Below are positions 7,963 through 15,968 of a stretch of DNA of 64,000 bases, piece by piece; the stretch's first letter is position 1; every line of letters begins with the position of its first letter. Location of the stretch: positions 62,001 through 126,000 of the forward strand of contig PLWQ01000028.1 of the NCBI GenBank assembly GCA_003165595.1, read 5' to 3'. The notes beneath the pieces are model-generated. The model was given only the letters and a program-made list of their open reading frames with translations, made no database searches and had not been told where the DNA came from. Source of the stretch: Fibrobacterota bacterium (GTDB lineage Bacteria > Fibrobacterota > Chitinivibrionia > Chitinivibrionales > FEN-1185). The position numbers and the translations under genes are program-made.

Positions 7963-8147
7963 AAGATTGGTTGGCAGCAAGAAAAAGATCGCGAGCCGCT
8001 TCCATTCATTGCCGCGAAGCGGCATACCATAGCGAAGGCGTTGCGGAAACGTGACGCGCGCACGGTTCCGCTGGACAGCGACTAGGACAGCATACTGCCT
8101 CTCAAGGAGCTGGGGCGACCACTACTGCATTGGCGGGTTTGGAGCCA

Positions 8148-8230
8148 ACGGGTGTGCCCCCAGATCACCGGCGCGCAGCGCGGTGAGGAGGCTCGGAGCC
8201 AGGGGGAAACGCAAAGCGGTTCCCCCACCA
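8148..8230 (+). repeat. Possible degenerate copy of repeat family B
   Basis: The end of this stretch, GGAGCCAGGGGGAAAC followed by a GTTCCCCCACC arm, resembles the end of copy 1 (CTGGAGCGAGGGGGAAAC then TTCCCCC). GTGCCCCCAG near its start resembles GTGCACCCAG. The middle is unrelated. It lies just upstream of leuC and would be in its leader. Confidence 0.35.
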
Positions 8231-8268
8231 GAAAACAAACACGAAACGAAGAAAGGAAAATCCGTGGT

Positions 8269-9555
8269 ATGGGAAAGACAATCACACAGAAAATTTTCGA
8301 CACACACGTCAAGGACGAGCCGTTTCCGGGCACCAAGGTGCTGTCGATCGACGTTGTCCTGTGTCACGAGATCACCACGCCCATCGCCATTGCCGACCTT
8401 ATGGCCCGGGGCAAAGACCGCGTCTTTGATGCCTCGAAAATCAAGGCGGTCATCGACCATGTGACGCCGCCCAAAGACAGCAAGAGCGCCACACAGGCGA
8501 AAATGCTGCGCGACTGGGCGACACGGAACAACATAGTTGACTTCTTCGACATCGGGTACAACGGCGTGTGCCATGCGCTGTTCCCGGAAAAGGGATTTAT
8601 CCGGCCCGGCTATACGGTGATCATGGGCGACAGCCACACCTGCACGCATGGCGCGTTCGGCGCCTTTGCCGCAGGCGTTGGAACCACCGATCTGGAGGTG
8701 GGCATTCTCAAGGGCGTGTGCGCGTTCAGGCCTCCGCAGACCATACGGATCGACGTGGCCGGGAAGCTGGCCGCAGGCGTGTTTGCCAAGGACGTTATCC
8801 TGGAAGTGATCCGCACGCTCACCGTAAACGGCGCCACCGACCGTGTCATCGAATTTCACGGTCAGGTGATTGACGCCATGACAATGGACGAACGCATGAC
8901 CCTGTGCAACATGGCCGTCGAGGCGGGCGCAACCAGCGGCCTGTGCATGCCGGACGCTGAGACCGTCGATTACCTGTGGCCGTTTGTCTGCGGCCAGTAC
9001 AAAAACGATAGGGCCGAGGCGCTGGCCGATTTCAGGAAATGGCATTCCGATCCAGATGCGGTTTACGACAAGCGAATCGCCATCGACGTGACCGCCCTGG
9101 AGCCCGTTGCCACCGTGGGATACAAACCCGACCAGGTCAAGAAGCTTCGGGAGCTGTTCGATGTCAGGATCGACCAGGTGTACATCGGCTCGTGCACAAA
9201 CGGCAGGCTCTCGGACCTGCGCATCGCCGCATCAATTGTCAAGGGAACAAGGCTTGCAAAGGGAGTGCGCGGCATCGTGAGCCCGGCCACGCCGAAGATC
9301 TTCGAGGAAGCCATGCTGGAGGGAATCATCAAGACCTTTATGGACGCGGGGTACTGCGTCACCAATCCCACCTGCGGAGCGTGCCTGGGCATGAGCAACG
9401 GCGTGCTGGCCGAAGGCGAAGTGTGCGCGTCAACGACAAACAGGAATTTCTTCGGCCGCATGGGCAAGGGCGGCATGGTGCACCTGATGAGCCCGGCCTC
9501 CGCGGCGGCGAGTGGGATTGCGGGAAAGCTGGCGGATCCGAGGGAATATTTATAA
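8269..9555 (+). CDS. leuC: 3-isopropylmalate dehydratase large subunit
   Basis: LeuC with LeuD isomerises 2-isopropylmalate to 3-isopropylmalate in leucine synthesis. The aconitase-fold protein has MGDSHTCTHGAFGAFAAG near residue 118 and the three Fe-S cysteines in DSHTC, IGSCTNGR and TCGACLG. The frame is open upstream to a GTG at 8152, but the preceding codons are repeat-like and family similarity begins at the ATG at 8269 (428 residues, usual for the short LeuC/homoaconitase type). AAGGA lies about 11 nt upstream. The related homoaconitate hydratase cannot be excluded from sequence alone. Confidence 0.94.
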   Translation: MGKTITQKIFDTHVKDEPFPGTKVLSIDVVLCHEITTPIAIADLMARGKDRVFDASKIKAVIDHVTPPKDSKSATQAKMLRDWATRNNIVDFFDIGYNGVCHALFPEKGFIRPGYTVIMGDSHTCTHGAFGAFAAGVGTTDLEVGILKGVCAFRPPQTIRIDVAGKLAAGVFAKDVILEVIRTLTVNGATDRVIEFHGQVIDAMTMDERMTLCNMAVEAGATSGLCMPDAETVDYLWPFVCGQYKNDRAEALADFRKWHSDPDAVYDKRIAIDVTALEPVATVGYKPDQVKKLRELFDVRIDQVYIGSCTNGRLSDLRIAASIVKGTRLAKGVRGIVSPATPKIFEEAMLEGIIKTFMDAGYCVTNPTCGACLGMSNGVLAEGEVCASTTNRNFFGRMGKGGMVHLMSPASAAASGIAGKLADPREYL

Positions 9556-9558
9556 CCT

Positions 9559-9586
9559 GTAGGGGCACGGCATGCCGTGCCTCTAC
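9559..9586. repeat. 28-bp imperfect palindrome, repeat family C copy 2
   Basis: GTAGGGGCAC at 9559-9568 pairs with the opposite arm GTGCCTCTAC at 9577-9586, with one mismatch; the centre reads GGCATGCC. Length and arms match the palindrome at 861-888. It lies in the 57-base gap between leuC and leuD and would form a hairpin in their common mRNA, where it could set the ratio of the two subunits. Confidence 0.8.
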
Positions 9587-9612
9587 GATGACAATAATCT
9601 AACGGAGGATAT

Positions 9613-10143
9613 ATGAAAACATTTGGAGGCCCCGTTCTTTTTCTGGACAGATCGGATATAAACACGGACGAAATCATCCCGGCAAAGTACCTGAACGAAG
9701 TTACCAAGGAAGCGCTTGGCCCTCACCTGCTGGAGGACCTGAAACTTCCCGGGTTCGAACCCAAGGCGCCCTCTTTGGGGAACTGCCGCGTGGTGGCGAC
9801 GCGCGCGAATTTCGGGTGCGGGTCCTCGCGCGAACATGCACCGTGGGCGCTTGAAGTAAACGGCATCACGGTGGTTATCGCGGAAAGCTTTGCCCGCATA
9901 TTCCGGCAGAACATGTTCAATTGCGGCATGATGGCCATAGAGCTGCCCGCGGACGATATAAACGGCCTCTTTTCCGCATGCGACCCGGCGTCAACGATGT
10001 GCGATGTCGATTTTCACGAAGAGACGCTTATTTTCTCGTGGGGCAAGGGGAAAAGTAAGTCGGTTCGTTTTGCGCTCAATCCGTTCGACGCGGCCCTGGT
10101 CGAGGCAGGAGGGTGGGTTGAGTTTGCGGATGCGAGATACTAA
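9613..10143 (+). CDS. leuD: 3-isopropylmalate dehydratase small subunit
   Basis: The 176-residue swivel-domain subunit partners LeuC. DINTDEIIPAKYL (about 15-27), NFGCGSSREHAPWAL (about 66-80) and ESFARIFRQNMFNCG (about 91-105) are typical of the short LeuD/HacB type. A strong GGAGG lies about 6 nt before the ATG. The 57-base gap after leuC contains the family C palindrome, and the next gene is 400 bases away, so leuCD forms a two-gene unit here. Other leucine genes are not in the window. Confidence 0.95.
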   Translation: MKTFGGPVLFLDRSDINTDEIIPAKYLNEVTKEALGPHLLEDLKLPGFEPKAPSLGNCRVVATRANFGCGSSREHAPWALEVNGITVVIAESFARIFRQNMFNCGMMAIELPADDINGLFSACDPASTMCDVDFHEETLIFSWGKGKSKSVRFALNPFDAALVEAGGWVEFADARY

Positions 10144-10169
10144 ATATTGGAACGGAAGACGAAAGAGTT

Positions 10170-10287
10170 GGGCGCCCCGCCGCTTCGCGGCGGCGGGCCT
10201 CCTTGCGGGCTCGGCCTAAAGGCCTGGGTGCCGCCTGCCGCAATGGCCTGTCGGCCGCGGTCAGGTGGCCCTGCGCTCCGGCGCACT
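10170..10287 (+). repeat. GC-rich dispersed repeat family A, copy 2
   Basis: It repeats the blocks of copy 1 at 3552: CCTCCTTGCGGGCTCGGCC, TAAAGGCCTGGGTGCCG and CTGCGCTCCGGCGCAC, starting about 27 bases after the leuD stop. The hairpins could serve as the leuD transcript end. The remaining 261 bases to the gene at 10549 have no frame or motif I can support; they should hold its promoter. Confidence 0.7.
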
Positions 10288-10548
10288 CTCCAATTCTCCC
10301 TGGCGCTTGGCAGGAGTCAATTCCACAATTATAAAAACCGCCACCGCAAATCTGCTTTTCGTAACATCCCATACCTGAGATCACACACACGCGGGTTCTC
10401 TTCCCGTCATAGCTCGCGGCTATTTCCCGCCTGTAACGTTTGCACCAACAGCAACGTTGTATCATGTGAAGGCAACGGCCAGTGCTACCCGGGCCCGGGC
10501 AGACCAGCCGCCTTTGGATAACCCTGTGATTCGGACGAAGGAGGCTCT

Positions 10549-11640
10549 ATGGAAGCGATACTGTGCGACGCATCGCCGCTGGCAGCGGATCTTTTCGACG
10601 ACGAAGAGAAGGACAATGGGAGAATCCTTCCGCTCGGTGAGTTCATTGAGAAGGTAAAAGCGCGCAGCGACATTTTCCTTATCGACCGGGATTCGCGATT
10701 GTCAAAAGTTGAAGTCGCCTGCATCGTGCTGGCAATCGCCACCGGAGTGCTTGTGGGATTCATCAAGATCGAACCGGCTATCGTGAGAGCTCCGGACTAT
10801 ATCGACCCGGCCTCCCATGCAGTCACAGTCGTTCTGTCTTCCGGCACTGTCCAGGTGACGGCCGATCACTACAACACGGTTGTTCCCCCGCAGGTTCAAC
10901 GTAGGTTCACCCTCAATCCGAAACAGGCCGTCCGCCATCAAGGAACCGGCGCCGGCGGCGTGGGAAGTCCCAATGCGCGCGTGGCCCGGGAAAATGCTTT
11001 CCGGATACTTTCCGCGCGGTTATCCGCGGTGGGCGTTCCGGGCGTGGACCAGGGCTCGCAAATCACCGGCATAACACATGGACTTGACGCAATGCTTGTC
11101 GGTATTCATACGCTCAAGGCAGGCGCCGACCCCGAATCCGGCCGCAGATTACCGGTGGGCACGGGAACGGCCCCAGGCTACGGGCCAAGCGGTTTCGGGC
11201 CCGGCAACGGTCCCGGAATCGGTGATCCGCTTGCCGATCTGTTGCCGCAGGATGAAGGTTTGCTCGTCCTGCGCCCGATCCGCCATTCGAGTACCCTCGG
11301 AAACATGGCTGCGCTTACGGAGTCCGCCGGCACAAAGATCTATGCGGGCGGCCGGAGCAAGTCGAGCATCATGCACACCGTTACGGACAACCTGCCTGCG
11401 CTGCGATATGCATACAACCGGTGGCTGCGCGTTCACCCGGGCGCCGCCGGAAAGATCACGGTGAAGTTCGCGATTGACGAATTCGGAAACGTCATTTTCT
11501 GCGAGGTGGTGAACGGGACGCTCCCGGACAAGGATCTGTCGGAACAGGTTGTCACCATTGTAAAGACGTGGCGGTTCGGGAAAATCGACAAGCCCGGAGA
11601 TATTACGGAGGCGGTGTATCCGCTTGTGTTTTCGATGTGA
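10549..11640 (+). CDS. TonB-like envelope protein with AgmX/PglI-type C-terminal domain
   Basis: The 363-residue protein has a cytoplasmic N-terminus, one membrane segment (about 57-75, VACIVLAIATGVLVGF), a long Gly/Pro-rich periplasmic part with GPSGFGPGNGPGIGD near 215, and a C-terminal TonB-like domain (about 275-363; KITVKFAIDEFGNV, WRFGKI). This architecture is used in Exb/Tol-like energy coupling and in myxobacterial Agm/Glt motility machines. A GAAGGAGG site precedes the ATG. It starts a run of envelope genes with an ECF sigma factor; its own ExbB/ExbD partners are not adjacent, although a full set lies at 58204-61298. Confidence 0.8.
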   Translation: MEAILCDASPLAADLFDDEEKDNGRILPLGEFIEKVKARSDIFLIDRDSRLSKVEVACIVLAIATGVLVGFIKIEPAIVRAPDYIDPASHAVTVVLSSGTVQVTADHYNTVVPPQVQRRFTLNPKQAVRHQGTGAGGVGSPNARVARENAFRILSARLSAVGVPGVDQGSQITGITHGLDAMLVGIHTLKAGADPESGRRLPVGTGTAPGYGPSGFGPGNGPGIGDPLADLLPQDEGLLVLRPIRHSSTLGNMAALTESAGTKIYAGGRSKSSIMHTVTDNLPALRYAYNRWLRVHPGAAGKITVKFAIDEFGNVIFCEVVNGTLPDKDLSEQVVTIVKTWRFGKIDKPGDITEAVYPLVFSM

Positions 11641-11729
11641 AGCAGGGGCGCGTCGCGACGCCTCCTTACTTTGACAAGACAGAATGTATTTTGATTTCCG
11701 GTTCATCGCAACAAACGAGCGTACAGGCT

Positions 11730-12215
11730 ATGGACGATCACATACTAACCTCCCTCTACGCGGAGCACGCCAAGAGCCTGTACAACTACATTCTGTGGAT
11801 GACCAGAAACACCGACGCGAGCAAAGATATCCTGCAGATCGTGTTCATCCGCCTGTGGAAGAGCTCGTCCGCCCCCACGGGTGGCGACGACATACGGCGG
11901 TGGCTGTACACGTCGGCAAAAAACGCCTGCTACGACTCGTTCCGCTCGCACGCGCGCTTGTCCCGGCTGCGGGCGCATTACACCGCCGAATTTGTGAGCA
12001 CGAACACCGATCCCCACGACGGTTTTTTCTGGGACATGCTCTCGGAGCTGTCGGAAACCGAGCGATGTATATTATACCTGCACCTCAGGGCCGGGTATTC
12101 CTATGCGGAAATAGGCCGCATCGTCGAGCTTTCGGAAAGCAATGTGCGCGTCAAAGTGTGCAGGGCGATCAAGCGGCTCCGGGACGTATGCGCGAGGAGC
12201 ACAAGCAATGGATAA
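11730..12215 (+). CDS. ECF-type RNA polymerase sigma factor
   Basis: The 161-residue protein has only sigma regions 2 and 4, as ECF factors do. Region 2 (about 8-75) includes YNYILWMTRNTDASKDILQI and region 4 (about 100-155) includes LSETERCILYLHL and the HTH in YSYAEIGRIVELSESNV. The longer open frame reaches back into the previous gene, but family similarity starts at the ATG at 11730. It overlaps the next gene by 8 bases, and that gene looks like its anti-sigma factor. The Shine-Dalgarno is weak. Confidence 0.9.
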   Translation: MDDHILTSLYAEHAKSLYNYILWMTRNTDASKDILQIVFIRLWKSSSAPTGGDDIRRWLYTSAKNACYDSFRSHARLSRLRAHYTAEFVSTNTDPHDGFFWDMLSELSETERCILYLHLRAGYSYAEIGRIVELSESNVRVKVCRAIKRLRDVCARSTSNG

Positions 12216-12549
12216 CAAACAAGTCCACGTGCACGACGAAGAGGCGCTCATCGAAAGCGTGTTTTCGGGCTCGGCCGATCCGCTTCCCCCGGGCCAGGAC
12301 GATTGCCCCGAATGCGCCGCGCTTGTCAAGGATATCCGGAAGCTCAAGAACGGGCTTGCGTCCATCGAGGACGAAGAGCCCCCGCAGCTTCACTTGGACG
12401 AAATTCTTCAAAAGAAATCAAAACCGCTGCTCACGCCCTGGATCCAGGATCTGCCGGGCGACTGGTACAGAAATCCGTTTGTCCTGAGCTTCGGGTTCCT
12501 GATGTTCGTGCTGGCAATCTACGTCCTGACCGTGTTTGTTTTCAGGTGA
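12208..12549 (+). CDS. Small membrane protein, candidate anti-sigma factor
   Basis: The 113-residue protein has a soluble N-terminal part with DCPECAALVKDI (about 31-42), a CxxC pair like those of zinc-type anti-sigma domains, and one transmembrane helix at the C-terminus (about 88-110). It overlaps the ECF sigma gene by 8 bases with GGAG about 9 nt before its ATG. Gene order and topology fit a membrane anti-sigma factor with almost no extracytoplasmic part. The CxxC lacks the usual upstream HxxxC, so the assignment rests mainly on context. Confidence 0.65.
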   Translation: MDNKQVHVHDEEALIESVFSGSADPLPPGQDDCPECAALVKDIRKLKNGLASIEDEEPPQLHLDEILQKKSKPLLTPWIQDLPGDWYRNPFVLSFGFLMFVLAIYVLTVFVFR

Positions 12550-12623
12550 TCTGCCTGTTTGCCGCTTCCTATTGCCTCGCCCCCGACTGTGCCATGGCTG
12601 ACGACATCCCGCTTCCCCATTGT

Positions 12624-12653
12624 TTCACTCGCCCGGTCATTATATACTATAAT
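12624..12653 (+). promoter_or_regulatory. Possible promoter at the GH57 gene
   Basis: A perfect TATAAT (12648-12653) lies 4 bases before the GH57 ATG at 12658. TTCACT at 12624-12629 sits 18 bases upstream as a weak -35. If used, the mRNA would start at the ATG and be leaderless, as predicted for the XRE-cupin gene. The -35 is poor, so confidence is low. Confidence 0.4.
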
Positions 12654-12657
12654 AGTT

Positions 12658-14586
12658 ATGAAGCGCCATTCCATCGCCTTTCTCATTCACCCGTACAAGA
12701 ATTCCCTGGTTCCCAAGGGCACGTTCCGGGAAGCGGTGAACGCCTTTGCCCAGACCGTGCTCGACATTGGCGCTTCGTACCAGAACATCCGTCTCAACCT
12801 GGTGATGCCCGGCTACTTCCTCGAAGCCCTTGACCCCATGCTTCTCCTGCAACTTCGCGAGATGCACAAAAAGGGGGCGATCGAGTGGTTGACAACAGGC
12901 TATACCGAACCGTTCCTCAGCTTCTCCCCCCAGTGGCTGGTCAACGAGAACCTCCGGCATGGCATCACGTCGTTCCAGGAATACGCGGGCAGCAAGCCCG
13001 CGGGGTTTGTCCCGCCGTTTTCCAACTGGGAACCGTCGTACATAGATGTGCTTACCGACGCGGGAATCCAGTACAATGTGCTGTCCCGTTCGCTGCTTGC
13101 CAGTCAGTATCGATCAAAGCTCGGCTATTGGGTCACCGAGTTTGCCGGATCGTCAACCGTGCTGTTTCCCGTGCATTCGGTGTATCCTTCCACCGTGGCC
13201 GGCACCATGGAGACGTGGATCCAGGACCAGTTCGCGGCCGACCCCGGTGGTTCCGTTCCGGTCAAGCTTCTCTGCATCGACTTTTTGTGCCCGCTGCTCA
13301 CGCAGGACATGTCGGTCACCCAGCAGGGCCTCAAGGAAGCGGCCGCCGTGTTCGACAGGCTACTGCTCACCTATCAGCCGATTCGTTTTACCGAGTTTCT
13401 GTCGTCCAACCCGCCGCTCGGGCTCATGTACCTTCCGCAGAGTCTGGTGCTCCGGCGCGACGACTCGGATACGGCACCACATTTTCTCAACTACCTGCAT
13501 TCGTTCGACCAGGTGGGTGTCATCCAGCGCAAGCTGATGGACATTGCAGACAACATCGGCTCGCGCCGGGACAGCAAGCACGTGGAGCCGCACAAGAAGA
13601 CCTTGTTTTTCGTCGCGGACATCAACCGGTATATCCCCTCAAAGTCAAGCGGTTTTACCCGGCTCCACGACCGCATGTGGTGTTATGAAAAGCTCATTGG
13701 CGTCGAACAGGAACTTCGCGAGCGCGACAATATCAGCGGTGGCCAGATCCGCATCGCCGATTTTCTCCGCAATGGCGGCAAGAGCATCATCATGACAAAC
13801 AAGAACCTTGCCGTATATGTCGATCACAGGAACGGCGGCAGCGTGTTCGAAATCGATTTCAGGCGCAGGCGGTACAACGTGTGCGCGGGATACAATCCGT
13901 CGCGGCATGCGCTGCCCATGGTGATAGAATCCGGGCTTTCCTATACCATGTTTGTTGACCACCTCGTGGATACCGCGACGCAGGCGTCGCAATTCAGGGC
14001 CAAGACCGCCGCCGAGCTCGGCGATTTTTACTGCGGCGCATACGACTACAAGATCAAAAAAACCGCCGACGGCATCAAGGCCTCGCTTCACCGTCAGGGT
14101 TCGCTTGTGCAAGGCGACAAGAACTGTCCGCTTTCGATGGAAAAAATGCTCGGCCTGGAAAAAGACCATCCGGCTATACCTTTTGTCTACCAGATAACCA
14201 ACAACTCACTTACTCCGTACCTTTTCCGTCTGGCCGTGGAACTTACCATTTCGCTGCCGGGAATTGCGACCGACTCTGCGTATCTCCTTAACAACAGGCA
14301 GAAGATCATGGAGCTTCGGACCGGACTGGTGGAGCTTCCCCAGGTGACGCAGTGGGTTGTGGCCGATCCCTCGTGCGGGGTGATGGTCGTATGCTCACTA
14401 CAGAAACCCGTGGATGTCTGGTGCTATCCCGCGGTGCCGCCGGGCGTTGATCCGCAGCAGGCGGAGGCCCTTACCATCGTCATCACGGCGCCAATCACCC
14501 TTGACGGCAGCGGTATGTGGTCGCTTCTGGGCAAACTGCAGTTCAAACGCGTGGCACTTGCCGGGAAACAGCCCGATGAGATCTGA
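12658..14586 (+). CDS. Glycoside hydrolase family 57 protein (4-alpha-glucanotransferase-like)
   Basis: The 642-residue protein follows the GH57 plan: an N-terminal barrel with IEWLTTGYTEPFLSF (about 81-95) and the nucleophile-region motif NWEPSYIDVL with the WE pair near 125, then beta-sandwich domains like those of the Thermotoga/Thermococcus 4-alpha-glucanotransferases. The family HQP motif reads HPY here, and I could not place the acid/base Asp with certainty. No signal peptide, so it likely acts on cytoplasmic glycogen or maltodextrins. The ATG at 12658 begins the family similarity. It overlaps the STAS gene by 11 bases. Confidence 0.82.
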   Translation: MKRHSIAFLIHPYKNSLVPKGTFREAVNAFAQTVLDIGASYQNIRLNLVMPGYFLEALDPMLLLQLREMHKKGAIEWLTTGYTEPFLSFSPQWLVNENLRHGITSFQEYAGSKPAGFVPPFSNWEPSYIDVLTDAGIQYNVLSRSLLASQYRSKLGYWVTEFAGSSTVLFPVHSVYPSTVAGTMETWIQDQFAADPGGSVPVKLLCIDFLCPLLTQDMSVTQQGLKEAAAVFDRLLLTYQPIRFTEFLSSNPPLGLMYLPQSLVLRRDDSDTAPHFLNYLHSFDQVGVIQRKLMDIADNIGSRRDSKHVEPHKKTLFFVADINRYIPSKSSGFTRLHDRMWCYEKLIGVEQELRERDNISGGQIRIADFLRNGGKSIIMTNKNLAVYVDHRNGGSVFEIDFRRRRYNVCAGYNPSRHALPMVIESGLSYTMFVDHLVDTATQASQFRAKTAAELGDFYCGAYDYKIKKTADGIKASLHRQGSLVQGDKNCPLSMEKMLGLEKDHPAIPFVYQITNNSLTPYLFRLAVELTISLPGIATDSAYLLNNRQKIMELRTGLVELPQVTQWVVADPSCGVMVVCSLQKPVDVWCYPAVPPGVDPQQAEALTIVITAPITLDGSGMWSLLGKLQFKRVALAGKQPDEI

Positions 14587-15205
14587 AGCGCTCGATATAA
14601 CGATTGAAAGCAGGGGTCGCTCGATTTGGCTCTTTTTGTCCGGGCCGTTTCACGCCGAGCAGGTCCCGAGCATGCGCGAGAAGATTGCCGGGCTCATCGA
14701 CGACGGCAACCGGCACCTTGTTGTGAACCTCGAGAACGTGATTGACATAGACGAATCCGCGATGCAGATGTTCCTCGCACTCCTCAACAGCATGCGCGGC
14801 AAAGGCGGCGACATCTGGTTTGTCTTTCGAAACGAGAATGTTTCCCGGGCCTTTTCGCCGTTCAGACACATCTTCTCCATTTACCCCGACGTCCAATCGC
14901 TGCCAGCAGGCGGGTTTCTGGGCAACTTGCGCCGGCGAAGCAGGGTGCTTGCCAGGAAGACCGGCATCAGGCTGTCCCGTCCCGTTGCGCTTACCCTGCT
15001 CATTACGCTGTTCGGATGGATACTCACGCTCATGTTCATCATCCACCTTCAGAACCAGCGGATCCGGAAGCAGGAAACCGAAATGCGCGCGCTCACCGAA
15101 TGGAATCGTACCGCGGCCGCGGAAATCAAGGAGCTGCACGACCGCATGAAGCCGCTCGAACAGCTCGGTGTGCTCAAAGACACCCCGCCCAGGAAATCCC
15201 CGTGA
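14576..15205 (+). CDS. STAS-domain protein with C-terminal membrane anchor
   Basis: The 209-residue protein begins with a STAS (anti-sigma-antagonist) domain (about 5-105): HLVVNLENVIDIDESAMQMF holds the strand-loop where SpoIIAA-type proteins carry the phosphorylated Ser (here D-E-S). A membrane helix follows (about 138-160) and then a short coiled coil. Membrane attachment suggests it assembles with an envelope partner and is not a free anti-anti-sigma factor. It overlaps the GH57 stop by 11 bases and the transglycosylase start by 4 (GTGA), so the three are co-translated. Confidence 0.8.
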   Translation: MRSEALDITIESRGRSIWLFLSGPFHAEQVPSMREKIAGLIDDGNRHLVVNLENVIDIDESAMQMFLALLNSMRGKGGDIWFVFRNENVSRAFSPFRHIFSIYPDVQSLPAGGFLGNLRRRSRVLARKTGIRLSRPVALTLLITLFGWILTLMFIIHLQNQRIRKQETEMRALTEWNRTAAAEIKELHDRMKPLEQLGVLKDTPPRKSP

Positions 15206-15963
15206 ACCCGTCGCACCCCTCCCCAGGCCTGCGCCTGGGCCTTCTCATTCACGGGAACAAGATCTGGATCTCCGAGTTCGTCAGCATTTTCCTGATTTCC
15301 GCACTCCTGCTCGCGTTCTCCGCCCTTACGTTTCTCATTGTCCTCGACGAGGCGATCATCCGGTCGAACGACCGCCGCATTCTGGCGCTCAACGCCGGCA
15401 AACAGTCACAAGAGAAGGACCTGGCGAACCTCGCGTCAAAGGAGAGAATAATTAACGCCATGCGAGCAGAGCTCGGCGACAGGCTCTCGCGCCAGACCTA
15501 TTGGCAGCTTTCGGACTTGGTGCGTAGCAGCAGTTCCACGTTCGGCTACGATCCGCTGCTCCTGCTCGCGGTGATCGATGTGGAAAGCAAGTTCTCGCCG
15601 CGGGCCATGGGCCAGTACAAAAACGGCGAAGCCAGCGGGGCCTTCGGACTGATGCAGCTCAAACTCGAAACCGCGCAGTCAATCGCCGCGAGCCTGGGCC
15701 TGACCGTGCGCAGCAACTCCGACCTCTTTCGGCCGGATGTCAACGTTGCGCTGGGAGTCGCCTACCTCACCCAGCTCATCGCACAGTTCAAGAGTTTCAA
15801 ACTGGGCCTGCTCGCCTACAACCAGGGGCCGGGCGTTATTTTGGAACAGCTCGCAACGCAGCACCCCCTGTCGATTGACTATTACCACAAGGTGCTCAGG
15901 AGTTTCTACCGGTTCCGCGCGATTACGGATAGTCTGGGGGTTGTCAGGGATTTGAGTAAATGA
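15202..15963 (+). CDS. Membrane-anchored lytic transglycosylase (SLT domain)
   Basis: The 253-residue protein has one N-terminal membrane helix (about 28-50), a short helical linker and an SLT/lysozyme-like domain (about 95-250) with LLLAVIDVESKFSPRA, where the E of VES is the expected catalytic acid, then GAFGLMQLK, VNVALGVAYL and LLAYNQGPG. It would cleave peptidoglycan in the periplasm. The GTG at 15202, with AGGAAA upstream and a GTGA overlap with the STAS gene, is preferred over the longer frame. It is convergent with the gene at 15969, only 5 bases away. Confidence 0.9.
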   Translation: MNPSHPSPGLRLGLLIHGNKIWISEFVSIFLISALLLAFSALTFLIVLDEAIIRSNDRRILALNAGKQSQEKDLANLASKERIINAMRAELGDRLSRQTYWQLSDLVRSSSSTFGYDPLLLLAVIDVESKFSPRAMGQYKNGEASGAFGLMQLKLETAQSIAASLGLTVRSNSDLFRPDVNVALGVAYLTQLIAQFKSFKLGLLAYNQGPGVILEQLATQHPLSIDYYHKVLRSFYRFRAITDSLGVVRDLSK

Positions 15964-15968
15964 GATGG

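Noticed and set aside
3552-8230. CRISPR-like repetition in the gaps around the aro and leu genes
   Set aside because: The repeats are imperfect, palindromic and dispersed over kilobases with no regular spacers, and no cas gene is present.
9735-9752. GGGTTCGAACCC resembling a tRNA T-arm
   Set aside because: It lies inside the conserved leuD coding sequence and no cloverleaf can be drawn around it.
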